Under the pieces are notes generated by a model. That model did not search any database. It worked only from the letters and a program-made list of their open reading frames with translations, and was not told the DNA's origin. Source: Thermoplasmata archaeon (GTDB lineage: Archaea; Thermoplasmatota; Thermoplasmata; Thermoplasmatales; GCA-001856825). Taken from it: a DNA stretch of 33,106 bases. Positions 16,196 to 24,383 of this stretch are shown here, one piece after another (the stretch's first letter is position 1; every line of letters begins with the position of its first letter). The DNA lies in contig JAGDXP010000002.1 of NCBI GenBank assembly GCA_023256475.1, forward strand, positions 173,747 to 206,852, given 5' to 3'. The translations under genes and the position numbers were made by a program.

Positions 16196-18160
16196 ATGCT
16201 ATTTAAGCTCACAGAAGAAACCAAGCTCTTATTGCAAGAAAGAGTAAGGACTTCAAGAATAATAGGGTCAGACAAGACTCTTGTTCTTCATGGAGGAGGC
16301 AATACAAGTGTAAAGGGAGAAGTAATAGACCATACAGGTAAAAATGTAAAGGCGCTTTTTGTTAAAGGATCTGGTTCTGACCTTGCCACAATTGATGAAA
16401 ATGGATTTACGGCGTTAAGATTAGATGATTTGTTAAGGGCATCGACCATTGATCAAATGACAGATTTGGAGATGACGGAATACTTCAGAGATAGCATGAT
16501 CAGTCCTGAACAACCTTCACCATCTGTCGAGACCTTTTTACACGCCTTTGTACCATTTGAATATGTGGATCACAGCCATGCCGATTACATATTGGCTATA
16601 ACCAATACAACCCTCAATAACGATAGGATTTCAGAAATATTGGGGAAAGATGTATTGATATTGGATTATGTCCCTCCTGGATTCCCCTTGGCCAAAGAAT
16701 TCATGAAGTTGGCCAAGAATTACAACTTATCTGATTACAAGGGTGTTGTGTTAAGAAACCATGGTCTAATTACATGGGGCAAGACTGCGAAAGAGAGCCT
16801 TGACAGACATTTGGAGATAGTAAATAGGGCTAGGAATGAGATCAATAAAAGATTCAAAGGCATGGGAAAATTAGAATTGAGCGGTTCCCAAATAGAAGAC
16901 TTAATAAAAAATCTTCCAACTATTAGAGGGAAATTGAGTGCCAATAGGAGGAAAATACTCAATGTGAACTTGAATCCGGAAATTATTTGGTTCTCAACTT
17001 TGCCAGAAGCGGAAGAATTTCAATCATTGGGTCCTGCCACGCCAGATATGATAATCCGGACTAAATTTGAGTATGTTTATGCTCATTCCATTGAGGAGGT
17101 GCCTGAAAAGATCGAGAGATATGCTTCGAAGTATGAGGAGGATTATAAGGAATTTATAAATGGAAAATATCCCATGCACGATCCGTATCCAAATGTCATT
17201 ATTATAAAAGGACTTGGAATGATTACGTCCTCTAACAGCAAAAAAGAAGCTAGGATAATAAGTGAGCTCATGGAGCACAGTATTTATGTAAATCTTGCAG
17301 CAAAGTCAGTGGCAAAAAATAAGTTTATAACAAAGAAAGAAGCCTTTGAAATGGAGTACTGGTCACTTGAAGAGGCAAAATTCAAGAAAGCAAGAAAGCC
17401 TGAATTTGAAGGTTATGTGGGACTAGTAACAGGAGCGGCATCAGGGATCGGTAAATCCACATTCATAAAATTCCATGAGAACGGAATTACTCCAATAGGA
17501 ATTGACATAGATCCAAGGATTGCCGACCTATCAAAAGAAATAGGCAGCCATTCCATGGGAATCGTGTGTGATATCACCAAGGAGAAAGAAGTAATGAATG
17601 CTTATAACCGCATCGTACTGGAATATGGAGGAATAGATGTGGTTTTCAATAATGCCGGATATCTTCATCCCGCAAAGATTGAGGAAATTACCATTGATGA
17701 CTTGATGAAACATATTAATGTCAATTCAGTAGGCACATTTCTCATAACGCGAGAAGCATTTAAAATTATGAAAAAGCAGAATATAGGCGGAAACTTCATC
17801 TTTAACATAACAAAAAATTTAACGAACCCGGGAGCCGGAATGCTCTCTTACGGCTCTTCGAAAGCTTTTGCAGCACAGGTTGCCAAATATGTTATGATTG
17901 AAGGTGGGCCATTCAAGATAAGGAGCAACATTATAAATCCGGACAAAATTTTCAAAGATTCAAAAATATGGGAAGGCGGAGTATTGGAGAATAGGGCTAA
18001 AACAAAGGGAATGACTGTGGAGGAATACAAAAGATCAAATTTGCTTAGAATAGAGGTATTGCCAGAACATGTCGCAAACGTTGTAATTGCGCTCTTAAGA
18101 GAAGATACCTTTGGCGCAACCACAGGCGCCATGATTCCTGTTGATGGAGGATTAATCTAG
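16196..18160 (+). CDS. Fused class II aldolase / short-chain dehydrogenase (rhamnulose-1-phosphate aldolase-type)
   Basis: 654 residues in two enzymes. Residues 1-390: class II aldolase/adducin fold with LHGGGNTSVKG (31-41), zinc ligands His126 and His128 in DHSHAD and His189 in RNHGLITWGK. Residues 405-654: Rossmann short-chain dehydrogenase with VTGAASGIGKS (411-421), NNAG (485-488) and catalytic Tyr552 and Lys556 in YGSSK; the usual active-site serine is Thr539 in FNITKN. This fusion matches bacterial RhaDE-type proteins that split a sugar phosphate and oxidise the lactaldehyde product. A deoxy-sugar (rhamnose or fucose) role is therefore plausible, but no kinase, isomerase or transporter is nearby. 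Start ATG with TATA-like TTTTTATC at about 16169-16176, inside the divergent gene's upstream region. Confidence 0.9.
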   Translation: MLFKLTEETKLLLQERVRTSRIIGSDKTLVLHGGGNTSVKGEVIDHTGKNVKALFVKGSGSDLATIDENGFTALRLDDLLRASTIDQMTDLEMTEYFRDSMISPEQPSPSVETFLHAFVPFEYVDHSHADYILAITNTTLNNDRISEILGKDVLILDYVPPGFPLAKEFMKLAKNYNLSDYKGVVLRNHGLITWGKTAKESLDRHLEIVNRARNEINKRFKGMGKLELSGSQIEDLIKNLPTIRGKLSANRRKILNVNLNPEIIWFSTLPEAEEFQSLGPATPDMIIRTKFEYVYAHSIEEVPEKIERYASKYEEDYKEFINGKYPMHDPYPNVIIIKGLGMITSSNSKKEARIISELMEHSIYVNLAAKSVAKNKFITKKEAFEMEYWSLEEAKFKKARKPEFEGYVGLVTGAASGIGKSTFIKFHENGITPIGIDIDPRIADLSKEIGSHSMGIVCDITKEKEVMNAYNRIVLEYGGIDVVFNNAGYLHPAKIEEITIDDLMKHINVNSVGTFLITREAFKIMKKQNIGGNFIFNITKNLTNPGAGMLSYGSSKAFAAQVAKYVMIEGGPFKIRSNIINPDKIFKDSKIWEGGVLENRAKTKGMTVEEYKRSNLLRIEVLPEHVANVVIALLREDTFGATTGAMIPVDGGLI

Positions 18161-19125
18161 ATCATTTCTCGTGTTTCCTCCAGCACAAATTCAGTACTTC
18201 CTTTATGCTTTTCATTATAATCTTTTATTCGCATAAATAAAGTTTTTTCATCATCATGTTCTACAACCAATCTCAAATATACATTCTTACCATCGAAGTA
18301 TTGAATTACCTCCAGGGGGAAGGAATAATATGGATTTTTTATAATGTTAACAAATGAAATCTCATTCACGTGCCTTATGTCTTCGTATATTTTTAATGAC
18401 CCATTTCGAATCAATCTTGCTTCCTTTATGATTCCGCCACTATCTGTAGGGCACTCGCTGAACCTTATGGCTCTCTCTGTAGTTAAATATGGTTCATTTA
18501 GAAGGAAATAAAATAGGTGCCTGCATCTATAATGAGGGAAATTATCCTTAATACTTCCATAATCATATTCTTTCAATATGTAAATTTTAGCGGATTTATC
18601 GTAATTGAATTTCTTCAGATAATCCTGAAATGATGTTGGCTTCTTTATGTGAATTAGATTCCAATTCTCATCTTTATCAAGAAAATCCATTAAAACTTGA
18701 GTGATTGGTTCGAGAGATTCTTCTAGCACCAGGAATCTGAAATATAATTTCTTTTCATACATCAATGAGAAAGGGTATCGCATTACACCTGCTGTTGTTG
18801 AGATATTTGATAGGAATTCTCTCTCTTCCTTCCTGAATCCTCCAAGTTCTATGACATTAGATCCAGATATTTCCCTAACTTTGTGCCCCAGTGATGAAAC
18901 CATTTTTAAAATGTTAAAATAATTCTGATTGTTTTTATTAAGCTTAATATATGAAATATTTTCGAAAGGGTCATAGAAGAGCTTAAATGAGCCAAATTTT
19001 GACAGGGCACCAACTATATCTGATTCAGATATATCCTGTGAGATTAATACTTCCCTGTCAAAGAGAGTATGAGAATTCTCTATGTTAAGATCGGTGTTCC
19101 ATGTCATTTCCCACTGCAATGACAT
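18157..19125 (-). CDS. Protein of unknown function
   Basis: 322 residues, family not recognised. It reads as a soluble alpha/beta protein of perhaps two repeated modules: short strands with aromatic residues (FGSFKLFYDPFENISYIKL about 44-62; KLYFRFLVLEESLEPIT about 125-141; VYLRLVVEHDDEKTLFMRI about 281-299). No signal peptide, membrane segment or cysteine cluster. Archaeal helix-turn-helix proteins of the bacterio-opsin-activator type have similar N-terminal beta modules, but I do not see the C-terminal HTH clearly, so no function is assigned. The stop overlaps the convergent aldolase-dehydrogenase gene by 4 bases. The TATA-like ATATAAAA on the minus strand at about 19150-19157 suits the ATG at 19125; an ATG at 19107 is an alternative. 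It is divergent from bcp by 32 bases. Confidence 0.68.
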   Translation of the reverse strand: MSLQWEMTWNTDLNIENSHTLFDREVLISQDISESDIVGALSKFGSFKLFYDPFENISYIKLNKNNQNYFNILKMVSSLGHKVREISGSNVIELGGFRKEEREFLSNISTTAGVMRYPFSLMYEKKLYFRFLVLEESLEPITQVLMDFLDKDENWNLIHIKKPTSFQDYLKKFNYDKSAKIYILKEYDYGSIKDNFPHYRCRHLFYFLLNEPYLTTERAIRFSECPTDSGGIIKEARLIRNGSLKIYEDIRHVNEISFVNIIKNPYYSFPLEVIQYFDGKNVYLRLVVEHDDEKTLFMRIKDYNEKHKGSTEFVLEETREMI

Positions 19126-19157
19126 AAATCTTTTTTATTTAAAAATTATCTTTTTAT

Positions 19158-19610
19158 ATGAATATTAAGGTTGGCGATACAGCCCCAGATTTTGAAACTG
19201 TGGACAGTAAGGGAAACAAGATTTCTCTCTCGCAGTTGAAGGGAAGGCCTGTAGTTCTCTATTTCTATCCCAAGGATTTTACCTCTGGATGCACCACAGA
19301 GGCAAACGAATTCAAAGAACATTATGAAGAATTCAGAAAGAACAATGTTGAAATAGTAGGTATTTCTGTTGATTCTGCCGAAACGCATAGAAAATTCGCT
19401 GAAAAATATGGATTGCCTTTTATATTGGGTGCAGACAATTCCAAGGAGATAGCAAAGAAGTATGGTGTCCTTGGCTTAGCTACAGCCAAGAGAGTGACAT
19501 TTATTATAGATAAGGATGGCAAGATCGTTTACATTTTCGATAAGGTTAAACCAAAGGGGCACGCTCAAGAGGTCTTGGAAAAATTAAAAGAACTTAGATT
19601 AATTAATTAA
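19158..19610 (+). CDS. bcp: Bcp-type peroxiredoxin (thiol peroxidase) with a single cysteine
   Basis: 150 residues; reduces hydrogen and organic peroxides with thiol electrons. Motifs: GDTAPDFETVDSKGNKISL (6-24), LYFYPKDFTSGCTTEANEF (34-52) with peroxidatic Cys45 and Thr42, and Arg111 in KRVTF. Cys45 is the only cysteine in the protein: the resolving Cys50 found in many Bcp proteins is Asn here, so reduction must use an external thiol. It has its own A+T-rich promoter (TTTTTAT around 19132-19138) shared in space with the divergent unknown gene. It is convergent with the following membrane-protein gene, 4 bases apart. Confidence 0.94.
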   Translation: MNIKVGDTAPDFETVDSKGNKISLSQLKGRPVVLYFYPKDFTSGCTTEANEFKEHYEEFRKNNVEIVGISVDSAETHRKFAEKYGLPFILGADNSKEIAKKYGVLGLATAKRVTFIIDKDGKIVYIFDKVKPKGHAQEVLEKLKELRLIN

Positions 19611-19614
19611 GTGT

Positions 19615-20415
19615 TTACTGGCCTTTGTTGTCATTATCATTTTTATTCTGCTCAAGATTAGTTTCTGCACTCTTATTTTCATCTTCCATCTTCTTGCCCA
19701 TGTTTCTCTCCCTGGACTTATTCATAAATCTAATTAATGCCACGAAGATTATAAAGAATCCATATGTTACTATCAAGTAGCTTAGAGCTAAGTCCTTAAC
19801 AAGGTAGATCCACAATCCCAAGGCAGATACTAAAATAGGGCCTAACAAACCTAATTGAGTGCTTACAGTGGAGTTGGCGCTATGGAATGTAAAATTCAGG
19901 AATATTATATATATGCTCCCTGATAAATTAGTGAGACCGAAGGAAGCTGTAGAATTTCCTCCCACCTTGTTAAATATTAGATTAATGATCTCTATGTTCC
20001 TGGCATTTATCAGATCATACAGCCTGGCAGTAGCATTGTAAACCTCAGTTGTATTCAACTTTATGAACATTTCAACAAGATTGCCCTCTTTGGTATAGTT
20101 GAAATAAACTGAATATGTTCCCAATGAATTTTTAATGGTTGTGGCTGAATTATGTGGTGTTCCCTCAAGATTAAATGATATTGCTGCAACTGAAATCAGA
20201 AAAGCGATGAATATGGCTATGAAACCATAAAAAGCCCTATCACTGACTCTCCAGGATCCTGAGTAATGGAAAATCACCACCAGAATTATCGGTATAAGTA
20301 TGTAAATGTAATAGACATAAAATGAGAGGTACAAGAGGAATGATGTAACTATTATTCCGAATAACAGTGCCTTGGCACCATTTTCCAATCTCTTTCCTTT
20401 AATGCCTTCCCACAT
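19615..20415 (-). CDS. Membrane protein of unknown function with extracytoplasmic domain
   Basis: 266 residues from the ATG at 20415. Two or three N-terminal membrane helices (ALLFGIIVTSFLLYLSFYVY, IYILIPIILVVIFHY, FYGFIAIFIAFLISVAAISF), then a loop of about 90 residues rich in NxS/T sites (NATARL, NSTASF, NLSGS) likely outside the cell, then two more helices (LLGPILVSALGLWIYLV, LIVTYGFFIIFVALIRF) and a charged tail (KKMEDENKSAETNLEQNKND). A TTG at 20463 would add 16 residues but sits 1 base from the divergent truD start; the A+T-rich box near 20435-20443 fits the ATG at 20415. Family not recognised; an envelope or sensor role is possible. Confidence 0.72.
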   Translation of the reverse strand: MWEGIKGKRLENGAKALLFGIIVTSFLLYLSFYVYYIYILIPIILVVIFHYSGSWRVSDRAFYGFIAIFIAFLISVAAISFNLEGTPHNSATTIKNSLGTYSVYFNYTKEGNLVEMFIKLNTTEVYNATARLYDLINARNIEIINLIFNKVGGNSTASFGLTNLSGSIYIIFLNFTFHSANSTVSTQLGLLGPILVSALGLWIYLVKDLALSYLIVTYGFFIIFVALIRFMNKSRERNMGKKMEDENKSAETNLEQNKNDNDNKGQ

Positions 20416-20464
20416 TGCATTAGATAATGAAATATAGTTAATTAATATTCCCAAGTTAATCAAT

Positions 20465-21670
20465 ATGCCGAATTTTGACGAAATCGGAATCTATTCATAT
20501 TATTACAATCTGAGGACAGCTGGTGGAAAATTAAGGACAGAACCTGATGACTTTTATGTTGAGGAATTAATTGACCATATCCCCAAGGTCGCGGAAGGAA
20601 AATATCTTATTTTGAAAATCAGGGCAAGGAATTGGGAACACAACAGATTGATAAGGTTCCTTGCAAGGGCCTATGGAGTTTCTCCTAAAAGAATTGGATT
20701 TGCTGGGACCAAGGACAGGAGGGCATTAAAAGTACAATATATCAGTATATACGGTACCAGGTTTAAAGAGATTAACCTCCAGGACTTTGAGGTACTGGAA
20801 TATTTTTATTCAAACGAACAAATATATTTGGGAAAACATTTAGGGAACCTATTTCGAATAAAAGTGAGAGAGGCCCAGATGGAGATACTTCAAGAGAATT
20901 TCAATGAGATAGCGAGTAATGAAACCTTCCCCAATTTTTACGGGCCCCAAAGATTTGGAAATTTGAGACCTGTATCGCACCTCGTGGGGAGAGATATAAT
21001 TAGAAGGGATTATAAGGAAGCTACTAGAAAATTCATAGGTATGCCTGGCGAAGACAATTTCACGGATATAAGATTCGAATACTACGAGGATCCTGATCCA
21101 AAAAAGTTTGCTGACAGATTTCCCGAGGCATTGGATTTGGAAAGGGCGGTACTGGCACACCTCAGAGACAACCCTGAAGATTATGTGGGAGCTCTGAAAA
21201 GGCTTCCGGCAAATCTTTTAAGCATGTTCATACATGCCTACCAGGCGTACCTGTTCAATAAAATTCTGTCAGAGAGATTAAAAGTGTCCAAGGAGTTAGA
21301 AATAGGCGATATAGTGGAGAAAAATGGAAAATTGATAAAAGTAAATTCAATGAATTATCATCAGCTTAAAGAAGAATTTTACAGAAAAGAAATAAAACCA
21401 ACGGGATTGATAATTGGATATGAACAGGAATATGCAGGAGGCACTCAAGGGGAGATCGAAAGGAAGGTGATGGAGGAGGAGGGAATTTCATTTGTGGACT
21501 TTAAGCTTCCATACGATCTCGCCTCCAAGGGTGAAAGGAGAAATATCTTTGAAAGAGCATTGGATTTTAAGATAGATGGGGATACTATAAGTTTCGTACT
21601 CAAACCTGGTTCCTATGCCACAGCCATAATGAGAGAAATTATGAGAGTTGAAGAAATGGCAAATTATTAA
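20465..21670 (+). CDS. truD: tRNA pseudouridine(13) synthase TruD
   Basis: 401 residues; converts uridine to pseudouridine in tRNA (position 13 in bacteria; archaeal and eukaryotic relatives also act at position 35). Archaeal-type length. Diagnostic motifs: DDFYVEELIDHIP (28-40), IGFAGTKDRRALKVQY (77-92) with catalytic Asp84, and PNFYGPQRFGNLRPVSHLVG (156-175). The C-terminal PGSYATAIMREIM is also typical. Its start is only 49 bases from the divergent membrane-protein start; the shared A+T-rich gap (TTAATTAA) must hold both promoters. Its stop overlaps the convergent CPBP protease gene by 4 bases. Confidence 0.96.
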   Translation: MPNFDEIGIYSYYYNLRTAGGKLRTEPDDFYVEELIDHIPKVAEGKYLILKIRARNWEHNRLIRFLARAYGVSPKRIGFAGTKDRRALKVQYISIYGTRFKEINLQDFEVLEYFYSNEQIYLGKHLGNLFRIKVREAQMEILQENFNEIASNETFPNFYGPQRFGNLRPVSHLVGRDIIRRDYKEATRKFIGMPGEDNFTDIRFEYYEDPDPKKFADRFPEALDLERAVLAHLRDNPEDYVGALKRLPANLLSMFIHAYQAYLFNKILSERLKVSKELEIGDIVEKNGKLIKVNSMNYHQLKEEFYRKEIKPTGLIIGYEQEYAGGTQGEIERKVMEEEGISFVDFKLPYDLASKGERRNIFERALDFKIDGDTISFVLKPGSYATAIMREIMRVEEMANY

Positions 21671-22683
21671 TTAATCTTTCGAAAGACAGTGTTGCAGTTG
21701 TTGCATTTATATATATCGTCATATATCAATGTGGCGTTGGTTGAGTGGCAGTTTGGGCACGTTGGCACCTGCGATACTTTAATAATTTTATTGTGCGGTC
21801 GATCCTCTTTATATTTTCCTGTAACAAGGAGATAGATGTAGTTAGCAGTGACTACAATGCCGCCAATTATGAAAACCAGATATTCTAGTCCCAGTATGCC
21901 CTGAGTTGATGAATTGGCCACAGGGCTCCCCAAGGCCGTTGTCAATATTGCGTCTGAGGCATCGATGGAGTAGTGGAATAGAACGTCAGCAAATAATCCG
22001 TACCTTAGGTAAAGGTATCCCAATAAGAATCCACCCAGCATTGCTTGAGGAGTTTTAGACCAGTCCCAGGCAGCGGAATGTGCAATACCGAATATGACCG
22101 ATGAGATTACCCATACTGTTATTTCAGGCTTCCCTAGTCTATAATTTCCTCCCCATATAATCCTGTACCAAGGCATCTTGATTCCTTTATACCTATAATA
22201 TAAAAACAATGGAATACCTATATAAAGAACCCTGGTTATGAGCTCCTCATATAATCCTGCATTCGTCAGCTCATAGAAATTAATGTAGAATGGAACGGAA
22301 TTTGTTATGGGAACATGAACAGGTTCCCCTAGGGAGTTAATGAATTCAAAGTAAACTATAGATAGGAACAGATTTAATGCAAAAAATTCTGCAATTTTGA
22401 ACAAGGCGCTGTTTTCTCTATTTATGCTGAGATTCATGATGGCGTAAATGAAAAATATGGTAATCAATAACAATAGAAATATCATGTAATAGTAGGTGAA
22501 TATTCCCGGAAGCTCGAAAAGAGGTACAGGTGTAGGTATTATTACAAAAACTATGAATGGCAGATTCATAAATTTCTTTAGATCCATACCGTAAATCTTG
22601 AGAGAATAGAGAATGTCCAGTAAAACCATTATTATCCAGAGCAATCCCATAAAGTAGACAAGGTACTTATAGGCTCTACTCAT
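21667..22683 (-). CDS. CPBP intramembrane metalloprotease with C-terminal zinc ribbon
   Basis: 338 residues. About seven membrane helices; the CPBP (Abi/CAAX-type) motifs are NAGLYEELITR (Glu146, Glu147, Arg151), FGIAHS (His202) and LFHYSID (His237), giving an intact putative metal site in the membrane. The C terminus after residue 300 is cytosolic and carries a rubredoxin-like zinc ribbon, CPNCHS...YKCNNCNTVF (Cys309, 312, 327, 330). CPBP family members process prenylated or membrane proteins and sometimes give bacteriocin immunity; the substrate here is not known. It overlaps the upstream homoserine dehydrogenase by 8 bases and is probably translated from the same mRNA, though the functional link is not evident. 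Confidence 0.88.
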   Translation of the reverse strand: MSRAYKYLVYFMGLLWIIMVLLDILYSLKIYGMDLKKFMNLPFIVFVIIPTPVPLFELPGIFTYYYMIFLLLLITIFFIYAIMNLSINRENSALFKIAEFFALNLFLSIVYFEFINSLGEPVHVPITNSVPFYINFYELTNAGLYEELITRVLYIGIPLFLYYRYKGIKMPWYRIIWGGNYRLGKPEITVWVISSVIFGIAHSAAWDWSKTPQAMLGGFLLGYLYLRYGLFADVLFHYSIDASDAILTTALGSPVANSSTQGILGLEYLVFIIGGIVVTANYIYLLVTGKYKEDRPHNKIIKVSQVPTCPNCHSTNATLIYDDIYKCNNCNTVFRKIN

Positions 22684-23641
22684 TGGAATTCACCTTCAAT
22701 ATGTCAACCAAATCTGAATAAACAGCAGCTGCTGATTCCCAAGGACCATCCTGTTCCACAATTATGGTCTGCGTGTTGAATAGATCTGTAGTAATAGAAA
22801 ATGACATGCCTGCTCCATTGAAATCGAAGATTTTACTCTTTTCTGATTTTTCCACATACTTAATGATAATATTTGAATCCCTTACCACAGATAGAAGCCT
22901 CATCCCAGGCCTTACATCCTGGATTCTTGCTGTATTTTCTATATCCTCAACATTCATCCTTTTGCCGAAAATATAGTTGTGTAAGATTAGAGCTTTCCTG
23001 GCAGAGTCGACACCGAGCAGATCGTCTTCATAATTTCTCTCCGCCACCCCCTCCCTTATCGCTTTACCAATTGCATCATTGAAGCTCATTCCTTCTTCCA
23101 TCATCCTAATAACATAGGAGGAAGTTGCATTGAATGCACCCGAAACCTCAATGATTTTAGCCTTGGAATAATAATTGTCAATTGCGCTAAAAACTGGTAT
23201 AGAGCCACACACTGTGGCTTCAAACTTAAAAATGACGCCCATCTTCTTGCTGAAATCAATCACATCAAAATCCTTAACCAAAATACTTTTATTGGCGGTA
23301 ACCACGTGCTTCTTTCTTCCCAAAGCCTTTCTTACATAAGAGATTCCAGGTTCCCCGTTCGGCGTGCTGCTTGTTACCTCAACCAGGATATCGTAGTCCA
23401 GATCTTCAATGTGATTCATTATGTCATGATTTTTATCTCTAAATTCTTCCATTTTCCCTCTTAATTTGGCATTCAATAAATCCTCGTAGCCTTTGAAGCC
23501 AACATATACCCCCTTGCTGTCCGCTACTGCCATTACTTCAAATGAGGTACCAAATTTATTTTTTAATTCGATATTTTTCTCGGATATGATCTTCATCAGG
23601 TTAGTTCCAATGTTTCCAAACCCTATGATGAAAAGCTTCAT
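22676..23641 (-). CDS. hom: Homoserine dehydrogenase
   Basis: 321 residues; reduces aspartate semialdehyde to homoserine with NAD(P)H, on the way to threonine and methionine. N-terminal nucleotide fold GFGNIGTNLMKI (7-18), AVADSKG (38-44), LVEVTSSTPNGEPG (86-99), HVVTANKSILV (112-122) with the conserved Lys118, EATVCGSIPV (141-150) and the catalytic region YEDDLLGVDSARKAL. There is no aspartokinase fusion and no ACT domain, so feedback control must lie elsewhere. The TATA element at 23661-23670 supports the ATG at 23641. The CPBP protease gene follows with an 8-base overlap. Confidence 0.93.
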   Translation of the reverse strand: MKLFIIGFGNIGTNLMKIISEKNIELKNKFGTSFEVMAVADSKGVYVGFKGYEDLLNAKLRGKMEEFRDKNHDIMNHIEDLDYDILVEVTSSTPNGEPGISYVRKALGRKKHVVTANKSILVKDFDVIDFSKKMGVIFKFEATVCGSIPVFSAIDNYYSKAKIIEVSGAFNATSSYVIRMMEEGMSFNDAIGKAIREGVAERNYEDDLLGVDSARKALILHNYIFGKRMNVEDIENTARIQDVRPGMRLLSVVRDSNIIIKYVEKSEKSKIFDFNGAGMSFSITTDLFNTQTIIVEQDGPWESAAAVYSDLVDILKVNSNE

Positions 23642-23660
23642 TCATTAGTTATGGGTTAAT

Positions 23661-23670
23661 AAAATATAAA
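23661..23670 (-). promoter_or_regulatory. TATA box of hom
   Basis: Minus-strand TTTATATTTT centred about 25 bases before the hom ATG at 23641, as for a leaderless transcript. Confidence 0.55.
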
Positions 23671-23717
23671 TTTCTTGGCTTAAAAAAGATTATTTTCCAG
23701 TTTTTTATATTATTATC

Positions 23718-24383
23718 ATGACAGATGGACCTACTCTCCCGTCCGTTGCCAAGAGCCAAGATGAATATATGGCAGCCCTGGAACTATATGAAGATGGTTA
23801 CTACGAAGAAGCCAAGAAGCATGCTCTAAAGAGCTTTGAGATAAAGGAAAACTTTGATGCACTTTCACTTCTAGTGGATATAGCCATAAAGAAGGGGGAG
23901 GATGCAGAGGAATATTTGAAAAAGCTTTCTGAATTATATCCCAGCAATCCTGAAACCTATAGGGCATATTATAGGTATTACTTCAATAAGGATAAAGAGC
24001 TTGCGCTGTCCTATATAAATAAAGCAATATCGATTATAAAGAACCCAAAATATTATTACGATAAAGCAGAGCTTCTTTTTGGCATGGAAAGATATTTAGA
24101 GGCTCTAGCTGCAGTGGATCAGGCCATAAAAATGGAAAACAGGAATGCTAAGTATTGGGCACTCAGATCGGAAATACTCATAAAATTGGGAAGGCTGGAT
24201 GATGCAAGAATTGCCGGTGATCTGAGTCTCAAGCTTGATCAAAATTGCAGGAATGCGAGAATTGCACTGGCAAAGCTTTACCTGATGTTGGGTGAAAAAA
24301 GGGAGGCCAGAGAAATTCTTTCCGGAATAGTAAATATGGAAAATGATGATGAGGCGAAAAAATTATTTGACGAATCGTTCTAA
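23718..24383 (+). CDS. TPR repeat protein
   Basis: 221 residues almost entirely of helix pairs. TPR-like units: ALELYEDGYYEEAKKHALKS (about 20-39), ETYRAYYRYYFNKDKELALS (about 78-97), KYYYDKAELLFGMERYLEAL (about 110-129), KYWALRSEILIKLGRLDDAR (about 144-163) and RIALAKLYLMLGEKREAREI (about 179-198), each with the expected aromatic, glycine and alanine positions. No signal peptide or membrane segment, so a cytosolic adaptor. A+T-rich sequence upstream (from 23681) provides its promoter, divergent from hom by 76 bases. The stop overlaps the convergent apgM gene by 4 bases. Partner unknown. Confidence 0.85.
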   Translation: MTDGPTLPSVAKSQDEYMAALELYEDGYYEEAKKHALKSFEIKENFDALSLLVDIAIKKGEDAEEYLKKLSELYPSNPETYRAYYRYYFNKDKELALSYINKAISIIKNPKYYYDKAELLFGMERYLEALAAVDQAIKMENRNAKYWALRSEILIKLGRLDDARIAGDLSLKLDQNCRNARIALAKLYLMLGEKREAREILSGIVNMENDDEAKKLFDESF

